DNA of 64,000 nucleotides, taken from NCBI GenBank assembly GCA_017308235.1, contig JAFKFL010000025.1, forward strand, positions 54,457 to 118,456, written 5' to 3'. This document shows, in pieces, positions 32,248 to 42,279 of this stretch (position 1 is the first letter of the stretch; every line of letters starts with the position of its first letter). The position numbers and the translations under genes are program-made. Source of the stretch: Alphaproteobacteria bacterium (GTDB taxonomy: Bacteria; Pseudomonadota; Alphaproteobacteria; Reyranellales; Reyranellaceae). The notes under the pieces are model-generated. The model saw only the letters and a program-made list of their open reading frames with translations, did no database searches and was not told the origin of the DNA.

Positions 32248-33495
32248 TTGGCAAACGACGTCCCCAACGACGTCCACCGGCTCGTCGATTCGCTTGCCCG
32301 CGACTCGGCGAGCCGCCTGGTCGCCGCCCTGGCGCGGCGGCTGGGCACCGGGCGCATCGCCGTGGCCGAGGACGCCGTCCAGCACGCGCTTCTGCAGGCG
32401 CTGTCCTCGTGGCCCTTCAGGGGGGTGCCGGATCAGCCGAACGCCTGGCTGGCCGTCGTGGCGAAGAATCGCGCCCTCGATCTTCTGCGCCACGAGACGC
32501 GCGGCATTGCCCTGGCCGACGATCTGTTGCCGCTTGCGCCGTCGGCCAGTGCAAGCGAAGGCCGCTTCGATCGCGAGCTGAATGACGACGAGCTGGCGCT
32601 GCTGTTCGCCGTCTGCCATCCCGCGCTGTCGCTCGAGATGCGCGTGACCTTTGCGCTCAAGATCGTGTGCGGCCTTACCGTGGCGCAGATCGCCAATGGC
32701 CTTTTGAGCGAGCCGGCCGCGATCGCCCAGCGCCTGGTGCGCGCCCGGCGTCAACTCGAGGCGTCGAACGTCGCGATCGAGACGCCACCACCCGACCACC
32801 TCGCCGATCGCGCCGAGTCGGTGCGGACGGCGCTCTACCTCATGTTCAACGAAGGCTACTCGGCGTCGTCCGGCGAGGCGTTGGTGCAGCCAGAGTTCTG
32901 CGTCGAGGCGGTGCGGCTCGCGCGAGCACTCGCGCAGCATCCGATGACGGCGGGACCGGCAAGTGATGCGCTTGCCGCGCTGCTGGCGCTCACGGCGGCG
33001 CGGCTGCCCACGCGCGTGGGGCCGGATGGCGTGGCGCAGCTCCTGGAGGATCAGCCGCGCGACCAATGGGACCAGGGTCTGATCGTGCTTGGTCTCGCCC
33101 ATCTCGAACGCGCGGCGCGCGGCGACGAGCTGACGGTGTGGCATCTGCGCGCCGAGATCGCCGCCTTGCATGCCACGGCGCCCAGCGCTGCCGAAACCGA
33201 TTGGCATCGCATCGTCGCGATCTACGAAGAGCTGCACGACCTCGATTCTTCGCCGATGGTGGCACTCGCGCACGCGATCGCGATCGGTCGCGCCGAGGGA
33301 CCGGCCAAAGGGCTCGCGGCCCTGCCGTCGATCGAAGCCAATCCCTATGGCGAAGCAGCGCGCGGCGTCTTCCTCACGGAATTGGGCCGTTGCGAGGAGG
33401 CGCGCCGCCATTTCGAGATGGCCCGGTCGTTGGCACATACCGAGCCCGAGCGGCGTCTTATGGAGCGGCGCCTGCTTTCAATCGGCCCGCGATGA
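32248..33495 (+). CDS. ECF sigma factor with C-terminal TPR-like extension (ECF42 type)
   Basis: A 415-residue sigma factor. Region 2 has AVEDAVQHALLQALSSWPFRGVPDQPNAWLAVVAKNRALDLLRHE; region 4 includes LKIVCGLTVAQIANGLLS. The long C-terminal half carries YLMFNEGYSASSGE, the signature of the DGPF-associated ECF42 group, and helical repeats. The start is TTG 32248 with no clear ribosome site, 7 bp after the DGPF gene, so it is probably coupled. No anti-sigma gene is present; in this group the C-terminal extension itself is thought to regulate activity. The 3' end overlaps the convergent transporter gene by 38 bp. Confidence 0.88.
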   Translation: MANDVPNDVHRLVDSLARDSASRLVAALARRLGTGRIAVAEDAVQHALLQALSSWPFRGVPDQPNAWLAVVAKNRALDLLRHETRGIALADDLLPLAPSASASEGRFDRELNDDELALLFAVCHPALSLEMRVTFALKIVCGLTVAQIANGLLSEPAAIAQRLVRARRQLEASNVAIETPPPDHLADRAESVRTALYLMFNEGYSASSGEALVQPEFCVEAVRLARALAQHPMTAGPASDALAALLALTAARLPTRVGPDGVAQLLEDQPRDQWDQGLIVLGLAHLERAARGDELTVWHLRAEIAALHATAPSAAETDWHRIVAIYEELHDLDSSPMVALAHAIAIGRAEGPAKGLAALPSIEANPYGEAARGVFLTELGRCEEARRHFEMARSLAHTEPERRLMERRLLSIGPR

Positions 33496-34393
33496 GCCAC
33501 GCCGTCGCCACCAGGATGACGCCGGCCGCGATCCATTCGGCAAACGATAGATGGGGTGGCGCGACCCAACCGAGATGCGCGGCCGCGCCTTCCAGGGCGA
33601 TGGCGAAGAACGGCATGGCTGCCAGCGCAATCAGGTAGGTCTGCACACCTGTGTGGTTGATTGTCCAAAAGCCGAGCCAGGTGCCCGGCGCGCGGAAGAC
33701 GAGACCGGCAAGGGTGGCGTAGAGCCAGAGTTCGTAGCGGCCGAAAGCGTCGCCGGCACTGGCCCACGGCGAGGTGACGACGCCGCAGAAACCGAGCACC
33801 GACCAGACGACGATGAGCGCCAGCGAGGCCGCCACCAGGATCTCGCCAGTGAAGCGGCTGCGTTGGGCGAGATCGCTGAGGCGATTACGCGGATGGTAGG
33901 AGATCATCCACGAGCCCGTGACGGCCAGCGATTCGGAGATAACCAGCCAGGCCAGGCCGTGCCAGCCCTCGGGTGTCAGTGCCAGGGCAAACGCGACGAT
34001 GCCCGCCGCCAGCAAGGCGAGACCCGGCCAATCACGGCGCGCAGGTGGGTGGCGCGTCAGCCACCAGCCCGAGCCCGCGCCGATCAGCACGCTCACCGTC
34101 GACAGCAATGTGCTTTGCGTTACGGCAAGCCAAACAACCGAGGCAGCGGTCGCACCATTGATGGCCACGCGTATGAAGGCGTAGCCGACGGTCCACGGCG
34201 ACAGCAGCTCGAGCCAGCTGCCGGCCGCTCGGCGGCCGAGCCAGAGCAGGATGAGGCCCGCACTCAGGAGCTGCACCAGCGTGTAGGCCCAGGCGTTGAG
34301 CGCCGCGCCGCTCACGACGTGGCGCGTCAGCAGGAGATAAAGCGCCCATAGCAGCGAATTGCCGAGGGCCAGTGCCAGAAGAGAGCCGCGCAC
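33458..34393 (-). CDS. EamA/DMT-superfamily transporter
   Basis: A 311-residue membrane protein with about ten spans, arranged as two halves of a drug/metabolite transporter (EamA-like). It starts at GTG 34393, 15 bp after the stop of the upstream methyltransferase gene, so the two form an operon. The gene end overlaps the sigma-factor end by 38 bp on the other strand. Substrate unknown. Confidence 0.72.
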   Translation of the reverse strand: MRGSLLALALGNSLLWALYLLLTRHVVSGAALNAWAYTLVQLLSAGLILLWLGRRAAGSWLELLSPWTVGYAFIRVAINGATAASVVWLAVTQSTLLSTVSVLIGAGSGWWLTRHPPARRDWPGLALLAAGIVAFALALTPEGWHGLAWLVISESLAVTGSWMISYHPRNRLSDLAQRSRFTGEILVAASLALIVVWSVLGFCGVVTSPWASAGDAFGRYELWLYATLAGLVFRAPGTWLGFWTINHTGVQTYLIALAAMPFFAIALEGAAAHLGWVAPPHLSFAEWIAAGVILVATAWLIAGRLKAGAAP

Positions 34394-34408
34394 GGCGATC
34401 TCGACGGC

Positions 34409-35653
34409 TCAGGGCCTGAAGCGCAGCAGCAGGTGATTGACGCCGTTCAGCTTGACGTAGAGGTCTTCGAACTGAGCGTAAAACTCTTCCCACTGCGGCA
34501 GGCTGCCTTGGGCACCAAGGGAGGTGTAGATCTCCGCCACCGAACGGCGACCGTCGATCTCGGCGATGATGCGCGGCGCCAGGGCCGGCAGTTGCGCGCG
34601 CCAGGGGAAGCCGTCGAGATTGGCGACCAGGGGCATGCCGGGTTGCATGCTTGCCGCCAGTTTGCGCGGCTCCATCTCGCGCAACACCGGGATCGCTTGC
34701 GTATCCTCTGGCCGCGCCACGGTGTCGTAGCCCGCACGCGTGGCATAGAAGATATGGGTGCGCAGGTTGCCGGCCAGCCGCTCGGCGAATGCCGCCCGCT
34801 CCAGGAGCGGCAGCGCGCTTGCCTGTCGCGCGATCACCGGATCGCTCATGTAGGTCGAGGGCTCGTAGCGCACCGGCTCGAGGAACGCGACCACGCGCAG
34901 GCCTGCGTCGGCCGCAAGCTTGCCGATCTCGGGCACGGTGTAGGCCTGATCGCAACTGTGCAGCAGCAGGTCATAGAGGCCCGCGTCACCACCGGTGACG
35001 TGATCGTTGAGATAGGGATTGCGGCGGAAGAGGTTGGTGGTCGGCAGGAAGCGGATCAGGCGCTTGGCCATGGCGATGCGGTCGGCCATCGCCATCGAGG
35101 GCGGGGCGAGGGTGCGCAGCATCTCCTGCATGGGGTAGACGCCGGTGCGGCCGTACTGGCCGTAGAGCATCACGCCCATGCCGCCTTCGGGTTGCAGGAC
35201 GCTCGCCAGCGCGCGTATGCCCGCGGCCGGATCGGGCAGGTGGTGGAGCACGCCCGTGCAGTCGATGTAGTCGAACGAGCCGATCGGCATGTTCGGCAGG
35301 TCGAGCAGGGAGCCGGTCAGGAACTGGATGTTGCGCAGGCCGCGGGCCTTGGCCCGGGCCTCGCAGATCGCGCGCGAGGCCGTGGAGAGATCAAGGTAGA
35401 CCACCTCGCCGGGGCAGCGCCGGTCGACCATCTGCTGCGCCAACATGATGCAGGCATCGCCCGTGCCGCCGCCGGCGACGAGGGCGCGAAAGGGCCTGAT
35501 GAAGTTCAGGCGGCCGGCAAAGAGGTAGTGGTTGACCTCGAGGATGTGGCTTGGGGTGCCAGTGATCAGGCGGACCGCTTCGTCGCGCGGGTCACGTGCC
35601 GGGTAGGGCAACGCTTCATATTGGGCGCGAACGTCTTCCAAAGGAACGGTCAT
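34409..35653 (-). CDS. Class I SAM-dependent methyltransferase with C-terminal extension
   Basis: A 414-residue protein. The SAM-binding domain has LVAGGGTGDACIMLAQQ (motif I), VVYLDLSTAS, and DYIDCTGVLHHLPDPAAGI with a HH(L)P motif near 130, characteristic of class I enzymes. The second half contains helices with ITDHVTGGDAGLYDLLLHSCDQAYT-like family elements and a terminal domain ending LLLRFRP. A small-molecule or peptide substrate is likely. ATG 35653 has an AAGGAAC site. It is first in an operon with the EamA transporter. Confidence 0.78.
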   Translation of the reverse strand: MTVPLEDVRAQYEALPYPARDPRDEAVRLITGTPSHILEVNHYLFAGRLNFIRPFRALVAGGGTGDACIMLAQQMVDRRCPGEVVYLDLSTASRAICEARAKARGLRNIQFLTGSLLDLPNMPIGSFDYIDCTGVLHHLPDPAAGIRALASVLQPEGGMGVMLYGQYGRTGVYPMQEMLRTLAPPSMAMADRIAMAKRLIRFLPTTNLFRRNPYLNDHVTGGDAGLYDLLLHSCDQAYTVPEIGKLAADAGLRVVAFLEPVRYEPSTYMSDPVIARQASALPLLERAAFAERLAGNLRTHIFYATRAGYDTVARPEDTQAIPVLREMEPRKLAASMQPGMPLVANLDGFPWRAQLPALAPRIIAEIDGRRSVAEIYTSLGAQGSLPQWEEFYAQFEDLYVKLNGVNHLLLRFRP

Positions 35654-35746
35654 TATAGCCTTGTTTCACGGCAAACGCGGCGCTACCCCGAAAAACGCAG
35701 GGATGGGCGCGCCCGCCCATCGATTTCTGCAACAAAATGCGAGGCC

Positions 35747-36301
35747 ATGAAAGGCTATTTCGGTATCGGAGTCGAAGGGGTCAGCAAGGCGGTGAACGTC
35801 GGCACCCTGTTCCGCACTGCCCATGCCTTCGACGCCGCCTTCGTGTTCACGCTTCGGGCTCAGTACAACCGCCGGGAAGGGGCGCTGAGCGATACGTCGG
35901 ACACGCCCCGCTCGGTGCCGACCTACCATTTTGCCGACCTCGAGAGCTTTCGCCTGCCGCTCGGCTGTCGGCTGGTCGGGATCGAGATCACCGAGGAAGC
36001 GATCGAGCTGCCGAGCTTCCGCCATCCGCGCCAGGCGGCCTATATCCTGGGCGCCGAGCGCGAGGGCCTGTCGGCCGACCTGCAAGCCTGCTGTGACTAT
36101 GTCGTCAGGATCCCGACCCGCTTTTCGGTCAATCTGGGCGTCGCGGGCGCGCTAATCATGTACGACCGCCTGCTGACGCTCGGCCGCCACGCGCCGCGGC
36201 CGGTCGCCGAAGGCGGCCCGACCGAGCTCGCACCGCTGCCGGCCTTCGGCGAGCCGATCTACAAACGCAAGGCCCGGAACCGGGCGCGTCAGGCCAAATA
36301 G
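35747..36301 (+). CDS. SpoU/TrmH-family RNA methyltransferase
   Basis: A 184-residue SPOUT enzyme with the three family motifs: NVGTLFRTAHAFDAA (motif 1), ILGAEREGLS (motif 2) and IPTRFSVNLGVAGALIMYDRLL (motif 3, trefoil knot). These transfer methyl from SAM to ribose 2'-OH of tRNA or rRNA. It starts at ATG 35747; the much longer open frame upstream is antisense to the methyltransferase. The C-terminus is basic (YKRKARNRARQ), suited to RNA. It is followed by rlmN, another RNA methylase. Confidence 0.88.
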   Translation: MKGYFGIGVEGVSKAVNVGTLFRTAHAFDAAFVFTLRAQYNRREGALSDTSDTPRSVPTYHFADLESFRLPLGCRLVGIEITEEAIELPSFRHPRQAAYILGAEREGLSADLQACCDYVVRIPTRFSVNLGVAGALIMYDRLLTLGRHAPRPVAEGGPTELAPLPAFGEPIYKRKARNRARQAK

Positions 36302-36310
36302 GCATCTTTT

Positions 36311-36351
36311 CCTCCCTGTCTCAGGGGAGGTGGCAGCGTTCAAACGCTGCC
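36311..36351. repeat. Two adjacent intergenic hairpins
   Basis: CCTCCC-TGTCTCAG-GGGAGG (36311-36330) and GGCAGCGTT-CA-AACGCTGCC (36332-36351, a perfect 9-bp stem) follow the RNA methylase stop by 10 bp. They may terminate it or belong to a repeat family. No T-tract follows. Confidence 0.5.
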
Positions 36352-36415
36352 GGAGGGGTCATGGATGAGGGAAGGGTGGCGAGGCTGCCCCTCATGCATT
36401 ATCTCAGCGCCAATC

Positions 36416-37552
36416 ATGGCCCTCTTGCCCACAGAGCCGCTGCAAATCGTCGAGCCTTTCACAGGCCGCAACGACACCCGCCCGAATCTGGTGGGGTTGT
36501 CGCGTGAGGCGCTGAAGGCGGCGCTGGTCGAGGCCGGCCTCGAGCCGTTCCGTGCCCAGCAGGTCTGGCAGTGGCTCTATTGGCATGGCGTGACCGACTT
36601 CGAGCGCATGACCAACGTCGCCAAGAAGACGCGCCAGCGCCTGGCCGACCAGTTCGTGATCGCGCGACCCGGGATCGTGACCGAGCAGCGCTCGGTCGAC
36701 GGCACGCGCAAGTGGCTGCTGCGCTTTGCCGACGGCAACGAGGCGGAGACCGTCAACATTCCGGAGGAGGACCGCGGCTCGGTCTGTGTGTCGAGCCAGG
36801 TCGGCTGCACGCTCACCTGCAGCTTCTGCCATACCGGCACGCAGCCGCTGGTACGCAACCTCAGCCCCGCCGAGATCGTCGGCCAGTTCATGGTGGCTCG
36901 CGACAGCTACGGCGAATGGCCGACGCCGATCGAGACCACGCGCATGCTCTCCAACATCGTCATGATGGGCATGGGCGAGCCGCTCTACAATTTCGACAAT
37001 GTCGCGACGGCGCTCAGGATCGCCATGGACGAGCAGGGCATCGCGCTTTCCCGCCGCCGCATCACGCTTTCGACCTCGGGCGTGGTGCCGATGATCGCCA
37101 AGGTGGGCGAGGCGCTCGACGTCAACCTCGCCGTCTCGCTGCATGCCGTGAGCGACGCGGTGCGCGACACGCTGGTGCCGATCAATCGCAAATGGCCGAT
37201 CGCCGAGTTGCTGGCTGCCTGCGCCGCTTATCCGGGCGCGAGGAACAGCCGGCGTATCACTTTCGAATACGCGATGCTGAAGGGCATCAACGACAGCGAC
37301 GCTGATGCGCGCGAGCTGGTGCGCCTGCTGGCGCCGATCCACGCCAAGGTGAATTTGATCCCGTTCAATCCCTGGCCCGGCGCGCCTTACGAGTGCAGCT
37401 CTAACAACCGCATGCACCGTTTCGCCGAGATCGTGAATGACGGTGGCCTGAGCGCCCCCATCCGCACGCCGCGCGGTCGCGACATCCTCGCCGCCTGCGG
37501 CCAGCTCAAAAGCGCCAGCGCCCGCCGCCGCGGCGAGAAAGTGCTTTTGTAG
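36416..37552 (+). CDS. rlmN: Dual-specificity RNA methyltransferase RlmN
   Basis: A 378-residue radical SAM methylase acting on 23S rRNA A2503 and some tRNAs. The CxxxCxxC cluster is in CTLTCSFCHTG. MGMGEPLYNFDNV, LSTSGVVPMI, VSLHA and INRKWPI match the family, and the second reactive Cys lies in AYECSSNN (the SAM-methylated Cys). Start ATG 36416; the frame is open upstream, but the family starts near here. The C-terminus ends in basic residues. A family 1 palindrome follows. Confidence 0.95.
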   Translation: MALLPTEPLQIVEPFTGRNDTRPNLVGLSREALKAALVEAGLEPFRAQQVWQWLYWHGVTDFERMTNVAKKTRQRLADQFVIARPGIVTEQRSVDGTRKWLLRFADGNEAETVNIPEEDRGSVCVSSQVGCTLTCSFCHTGTQPLVRNLSPAEIVGQFMVARDSYGEWPTPIETTRMLSNIVMMGMGEPLYNFDNVATALRIAMDEQGIALSRRRITLSTSGVVPMIAKVGEALDVNLAVSLHAVSDAVRDTLVPINRKWPIAELLAACAAYPGARNSRRITFEYAMLKGINDSDADARELVRLLAPIHAKVNLIPFNPWPGAPYECSSNNRMHRFAEIVNDGGLSAPIRTPRGRDILAACGQLKSASARRRGEKVLL

Positions 37553-37564
37553 TTTCGATGGAGT

Positions 37565-37660
37565 AAAGGTCCCTCGCTACGCTCGGGATGACAATTCTGG
37601 TGTGGCACGAAGCTCGTGTCGAAAACCCGGTGTCATCCCGAACGTAGCGAGGGACCTTTC
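37565..37660. repeat. Palindromic intergenic element, family 1
   Basis: Arms AAAGGTCCCTCGCTACGCTC...GGGATGACA and TGTCATCCCGAACGTAGCGAGGGACCTTT are complementary over about 28 bp around a 35-bp loop. Its right arm is translated as the last residues and stop of the minus-strand methyltransferase gene. Confidence 0.75.
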
Positions 37661-38685
37661 TTCTTGAAAGCCGTCACCTTCGAGAGGAACGCGCGTTCGT
37701 GAGCGACGGGGGCGAGGCCGGCATCGGTGGCCCACCGCTCGACGTTGCCGCCGACATAGTCGGCGTAGTAGGGCTCGTGGAAATAGTGCGGAAAGAGGTC
37801 GAGCAGGCCGTCCCAGTCAGGATGATCGCCTTTCTGCATGGAGTCGACGATCACCACGAGGCCGTCCGGCTTTAGGATGCGCGTCATTTCGGAAAGCGCC
37901 CGTGCGCGAACATCGGGCGGCAGCTCGTGCAGCAGGAAGGATGACACCACGAGATCCAGGCTCGCGTCCTCGAACGGGAGCTGCTCGGCTGGGCCTTCCA
38001 TCAGCTTCACGCGCGCAGTGCGGCCGATCAGGCGGCGGGCTTCGGCGAGATAAGGCGCGCTGAGGTCGAGACCGGTGAGTCTCAATCCGGGCCAGGCGCC
38101 GTGCAGGAAGGCGAGCAATCGTCCCGTACCGCAGCCGACGTCGAGGCCGAGCAGCTCGCGCTGGCTGCGGCCGGTCATCCATTCGGCGATGGGTTTTAGC
38201 GCGCGCCGGCGCATCACATCGGCAGCACCGGTGAATAGCACCTCGACCTGCGTGTCGTAGAGCGCCGCGGAATGCTCGCTCAGCCAGCCGTCGCTCTGGA
38301 AATGGAAGTTCTGCCGGTAGTAACCCGGCAGGCCGTCGCCCTGCTCACCGGGCGGCAGCTCGTGGTCGGCCTCGCCATGGCGGCGTGCATCGACCTTCGG
38401 CAGGTCGCGGAAATAAAGCAGGCTGCGGCGCAGGAATTCGCCGGGGTCGGGGCTCAGAGTCAGCGGCCGGGGAAAGAGGCCCGCCTCGATGTCGCGCCAT
38501 TCGCGCTCGAATAGCGCACGCATGTCGGCGGTCAGCTCGGCCCGGCTGGGCGTGGGGCCGATGGCAAAATCCGGCTTGGGCATCGGCTTCAGCAGCCGGC
38601 GCCCCGCGGCGTAGTGGCCGGCGTACCAGGCAACGCGGGCGGCCTGCCAGGCCGCATAGGAGAGTCGATCGAGAGGAGAAGCCAT
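37633..38685 (-). CDS. Class I SAM-dependent methyltransferase
   Basis: A 350-residue protein. The methyltransferase domain has LLGLDVGCGTGRLLAFL (motif I), LTGLDLSAPYLAEAR, GPAEQLPFEDASLDLVVSSFLLHELPPDV and RILKPDGLVVIVDSMQKGDHP, as in many small-molecule methylases. The N-terminal 120 residues are unlike any family I recognise (helical, YYRQNFHFQSDGWLSEHSA). The last ten codons (ending KKKGPSLRSG and stop) fall inside the family 1 palindrome at 37565-37660. The gene has probably been extended by, or cut at, that element. It diverges from argG. Confidence 0.82.
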   Translation of the reverse strand: MASPLDRLSYAAWQAARVAWYAGHYAAGRRLLKPMPKPDFAIGPTPSRAELTADMRALFEREWRDIEAGLFPRPLTLSPDPGEFLRRSLLYFRDLPKVDARRHGEADHELPPGEQGDGLPGYYRQNFHFQSDGWLSEHSAALYDTQVEVLFTGAADVMRRRALKPIAEWMTGRSQRELLGLDVGCGTGRLLAFLHGAWPGLRLTGLDLSAPYLAEARRLIGRTARVKLMEGPAEQLPFEDASLDLVVSSFLLHELPPDVRARALSEMTRILKPDGLVVIVDSMQKGDHPDWDGLLDLFPHYFHEPYYADYVGGNVERWATDAGLAPVAHERAFLSKVTAFKKKGPSLRSG

Positions 38686-38781
38686 TTTCAGGGTCTTGCG
38701 GCCATTATAGCGCCTTGCGGGCCGAAGGTCGGTGGCTATATTCGCGCGCTTTCACAGGACACGGCGGCGGCGAGGCGAGCC

Positions 38782-40038
<1,257 letters not shown>

Positions 40039-40050
40039 GGATCATGCTCT

Positions 40051-40155
40051 TCCGGACCGCGAGCCCTCGCCCTGAGCATCGTCGAAGGGTCCGGCTCGCT
40101 CATTCGGTGCATTCACATGCGCTTGATGCGAGCCGGAGGCTCGCGGTCCAGAAGA
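40051..40155. repeat. Palindromic intergenic element, family 3
   Basis: Outer arms TCCGGACCGCGAGCC and GGCTCGCGGTCCAGA face each other. The inner part contains CGCCCTGAGCATCGTCGAAGGGTCCGGCTCGCTCATTC, close to 25654-25702. It fills the gap between argG and the Lgt-like gene, ending 1 bp before the ATG at 40157, so the transcript leader of that operon may fold into it. Confidence 0.65.
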
Positions 40156-40156
40156 C

Positions 40157-40882
40157 ATGAGCTATTTCGGCCTACCCTATATCCACGCAGTCTTCGACGT
40201 TGCGGCCTGGCTCGCTTCGATGACGGCGTTCTGGGTGACGACACGCCGTCTTTTGCCGGCCGACGTCCTGCCCGCGAACAAGGTTCCCTATCCGGGCGCC
40301 TATGCCGTTGCCGCTGGCGCCGGGGCGCTCTGCGGCGCCATGTTCTTCGGCACCGCGAATGCCCTGTTGTCCGGCGTACATGCGCTGGGCTTCTCGATGG
40401 TGGGCGGCATCGCGGGCGCCATCGCCTCGGTCGAGGCGTTCAAGCGCATCGTGGGCGTCAGTCAGTCGACCGGCATTGCCTTTGCCGCGCCCTTTGCCGC
40501 CACCGTGGCGGTCGGTCGGCTCGGCTGCTTTTTTTCAGGCCTGGCGGATTTCACCTACGGCACGCCGACGTCGCTGCCGTGGGGCGTCGATTTGGGCGAC
40601 GGCATCTCGCGTCATCCCGTGCAGCTCTACGAAGCGCTCGCCATGGCCGCGATGTTCGTCGTTCTGATCCAGCGGTTCCGGGCCCGCGATCCGTTCTGGC
40701 TCGCGAATGGATTCTATCTCACCGTCGGTTGGTATGCGCTGCAGCGCTTCGTGTGGGAGTTCTTCAAGCCCTATGCGACCGTGATTGGGCCGTTCAACCT
40801 CTTTCATATAGTCTGCCTTGCGGTGCTCCTGTACGCTGCCTGGATGATCCGCAGCCGGAGGGGCGCATGGACGGCGGCCTAG
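40157..40882 (+). CDS. Lgt-like integral membrane protein lacking the catalytic His
   Basis: A 241-residue membrane protein with about seven spans, related to prolipoprotein diacylglyceryl transferase. Shared elements are GRLGCFFSGL, GTPTSLPWGV, RHPVQLYEAL and, near the C-terminus, GWYALQRFVWEFFK. The Tyr and Arg equivalent to E. coli Tyr235 and Arg239 and the Arg of GRLG are kept. The HGG segment of true Lgt (E. coli His103) reads SMVGG here, so the essential His is Val. Ordinary Lgt activity is not expected. The gene overlaps the Tes-like radical SAM gene by 16 bp. I infer a lipid-binding or lipid-handling partner. Confidence 0.72.
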   Translation: MSYFGLPYIHAVFDVAAWLASMTAFWVTTRRLLPADVLPANKVPYPGAYAVAAGAGALCGAMFFGTANALLSGVHALGFSMVGGIAGAIASVEAFKRIVGVSQSTGIAFAAPFAATVAVGRLGCFFSGLADFTYGTPTSLPWGVDLGDGISRHPVQLYEALAMAAMFVVLIQRFRARDPFWLANGFYLTVGWYALQRFVWEFFKPYATVIGPFNLFHIVCLAVLLYAAWMIRSRRGAWTAA

Positions 40883-42279
40883 CGCGAAAGTCGGCGCCCT
40901 ATCTCTTCCTCGGCCAGACGACGTCCTTGTGCGAAACCTGCCTCGGCCTCGTGCCGGCCAAGATCGTCGAAGAGGACGGCGGCATCTACTATCTGAAGCG
41001 CTGCCCCGAGCATGGCGTCATGAAGACGCTGGTGTCCGACGATCCGGTCTATTGGCGCCGCACCCTCGACTATTTGAAGCCGGGCGATCGTCCGTTGGCG
41101 CCGTTCACCCGCACCGAGCGCGGTTGCCCGTGGGATTGCGGGCTTTGCCCCGACCACGAGCAGCATTCGTGCCTCGCGATCATCGAGATCAACGAGGCCT
41201 GCAATCTCGCCTGCCCGGTGTGCTTCGCCGACTCCTCGCCCAAGCGCACGACGCATCGCAGTCTTGCCGAGGTCGAGCGCATGTTCGACGCGCTGGTCGC
41301 GAGCGAAGGCGAGCCCGATCTCATCCAGATCTCGGGCGGCGAGCCCACGATTCATCCCGAGATCCTCGAGATCCTGGCGGCGGCGCGCCGCCGGCCGATC
41401 AAGCACGTGATGTTGAACACCAACGGCATCCGTATCGCCGAGGATCCCGCTTTTGTCGACGCGCTGGCGACGTTGCGTCCGGGCTTCGAAGTCTACCTAC
41501 AGTTCGATTCCCTGAACGACGAGGCGCTGAAGGACATCCGCGGTGCTGCCCTGTCGCGCATCCGTCGGCAGGCGCTGGCCAACCTCGAGGCGCGGGGTAT
41601 CTCGACCACGCTGGTGTGCACGGTGAAGCGCGGCGTCAACGATCACGAGATCGGCGACGTCGTGCGCCATGCACTCACCTACAAATGCGTGCGCGGGATC
41701 AACTTCCAGCCGGTGCAGGACGCCGGGCGCAACGAGGGCTTCGACCCCAAGCGCAACCGCATCGTGCTGTCGGAGATCCGCCGGCGCATCGTCGAGGAGT
41801 CGGGCATTTTCGCCGATGACGACATGATCCCGCTGCCCTGCAATCCGGCCTCGATATCGATCGGCTACGGTCTGCGCGATGGCGGAACGGTCGTTCCGCT
41901 TACGTCGCTGGTGCCTCGCGAGGCGCTGCTGCCCAGTATTCCCAACGCCATCTCGTTCGAGAAATATCCCGAGCTGCGCGAGCGCTTCGTCGATCTCCTG
42001 TCGCTGTCGACGACGGATCGCAACACCACCGAGCGGCTGGGCTCGCTGCTCTGCTGTCTGCCCGAGGTGCCGATGCCGGACGGCGCGGGTTACGAGAACG
42101 TCTTTCGGATCACGATCGTGGAGTTCCTCGATCGCTTCAATTTCTGCCTCGCCAACGTCAAGCGCTCCTGCATCCACTTCGTGACGCCGGATGGCGGCAT
42201 CATTCCGTTCGATACCTACAACACCTTCTATCGCCCGGGTGCGGCGGGCAACGCGCGTTTGGCTGAGGCACGGCGATGA
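40867..42279 (+). CDS. Radical SAM protein of the tetraether synthase (Tes/MJ0619) type
   Basis: A 470-residue protein from ATG 40867. An N-terminal Cys-rich part has LCETC (22, 25), CPEHG (46), GCPWDCGLCPDH (87, 91, 94) and a further Cys near 102. The radical SAM CxxxCxxC (112, 116, 119) follows in NEACNLACPVCF. ISGGEPTIHPEIL, MLNTNGI and QFDSLNDEAL are standard core motifs. A C-terminal half with more Cys (LPCNP, LLCCLPE, FCLANVKRSC) completes the chain. This layout follows archaeal Tes, which joins lipid tails carbon to carbon using extra Fe-S and rubredoxin-like sites. Operon partners are an Lgt-like protein and a Pro-rich membrane protein. Substrate inferred to be a membrane lipid. Confidence 0.78.
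   Translation: MDGGLARKSAPYLFLGQTTSLCETCLGLVPAKIVEEDGGIYYLKRCPEHGVMKTLVSDDPVYWRRTLDYLKPGDRPLAPFTRTERGCPWDCGLCPDHEQHSCLAIIEINEACNLACPVCFADSSPKRTTHRSLAEVERMFDALVASEGEPDLIQISGGEPTIHPEILEILAAARRRPIKHVMLNTNGIRIAEDPAFVDALATLRPGFEVYLQFDSLNDEALKDIRGAALSRIRRQALANLEARGISTTLVCTVKRGVNDHEIGDVVRHALTYKCVRGINFQPVQDAGRNEGFDPKRNRIVLSEIRRRIVEESGIFADDDMIPLPCNPASISIGYGLRDGGTVVPLTSLVPREALLPSIPNAISFEKYPELRERFVDLLSLSTTDRNTTERLGSLLCCLPEVPMPDGAGYENVFRITIVEFLDRFNFCLANVKRSCIHFVTPDGGIIPFDTYNTFYRPGAAGNARLAEARR

Noticed and set aside
34433..35746. Long N-terminal extension of the SpoU methylase gene
   Set aside because: It is antisense to the methyltransferase gene and lacks SPOUT similarity; the ATG at 35747 gives a normal family length.
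40157..40882. Authentic prolipoprotein diacylglyceryl transferase lgt
   Set aside because: The essential His of the HGG motif is missing and the operon partner is a Tes-like enzyme.
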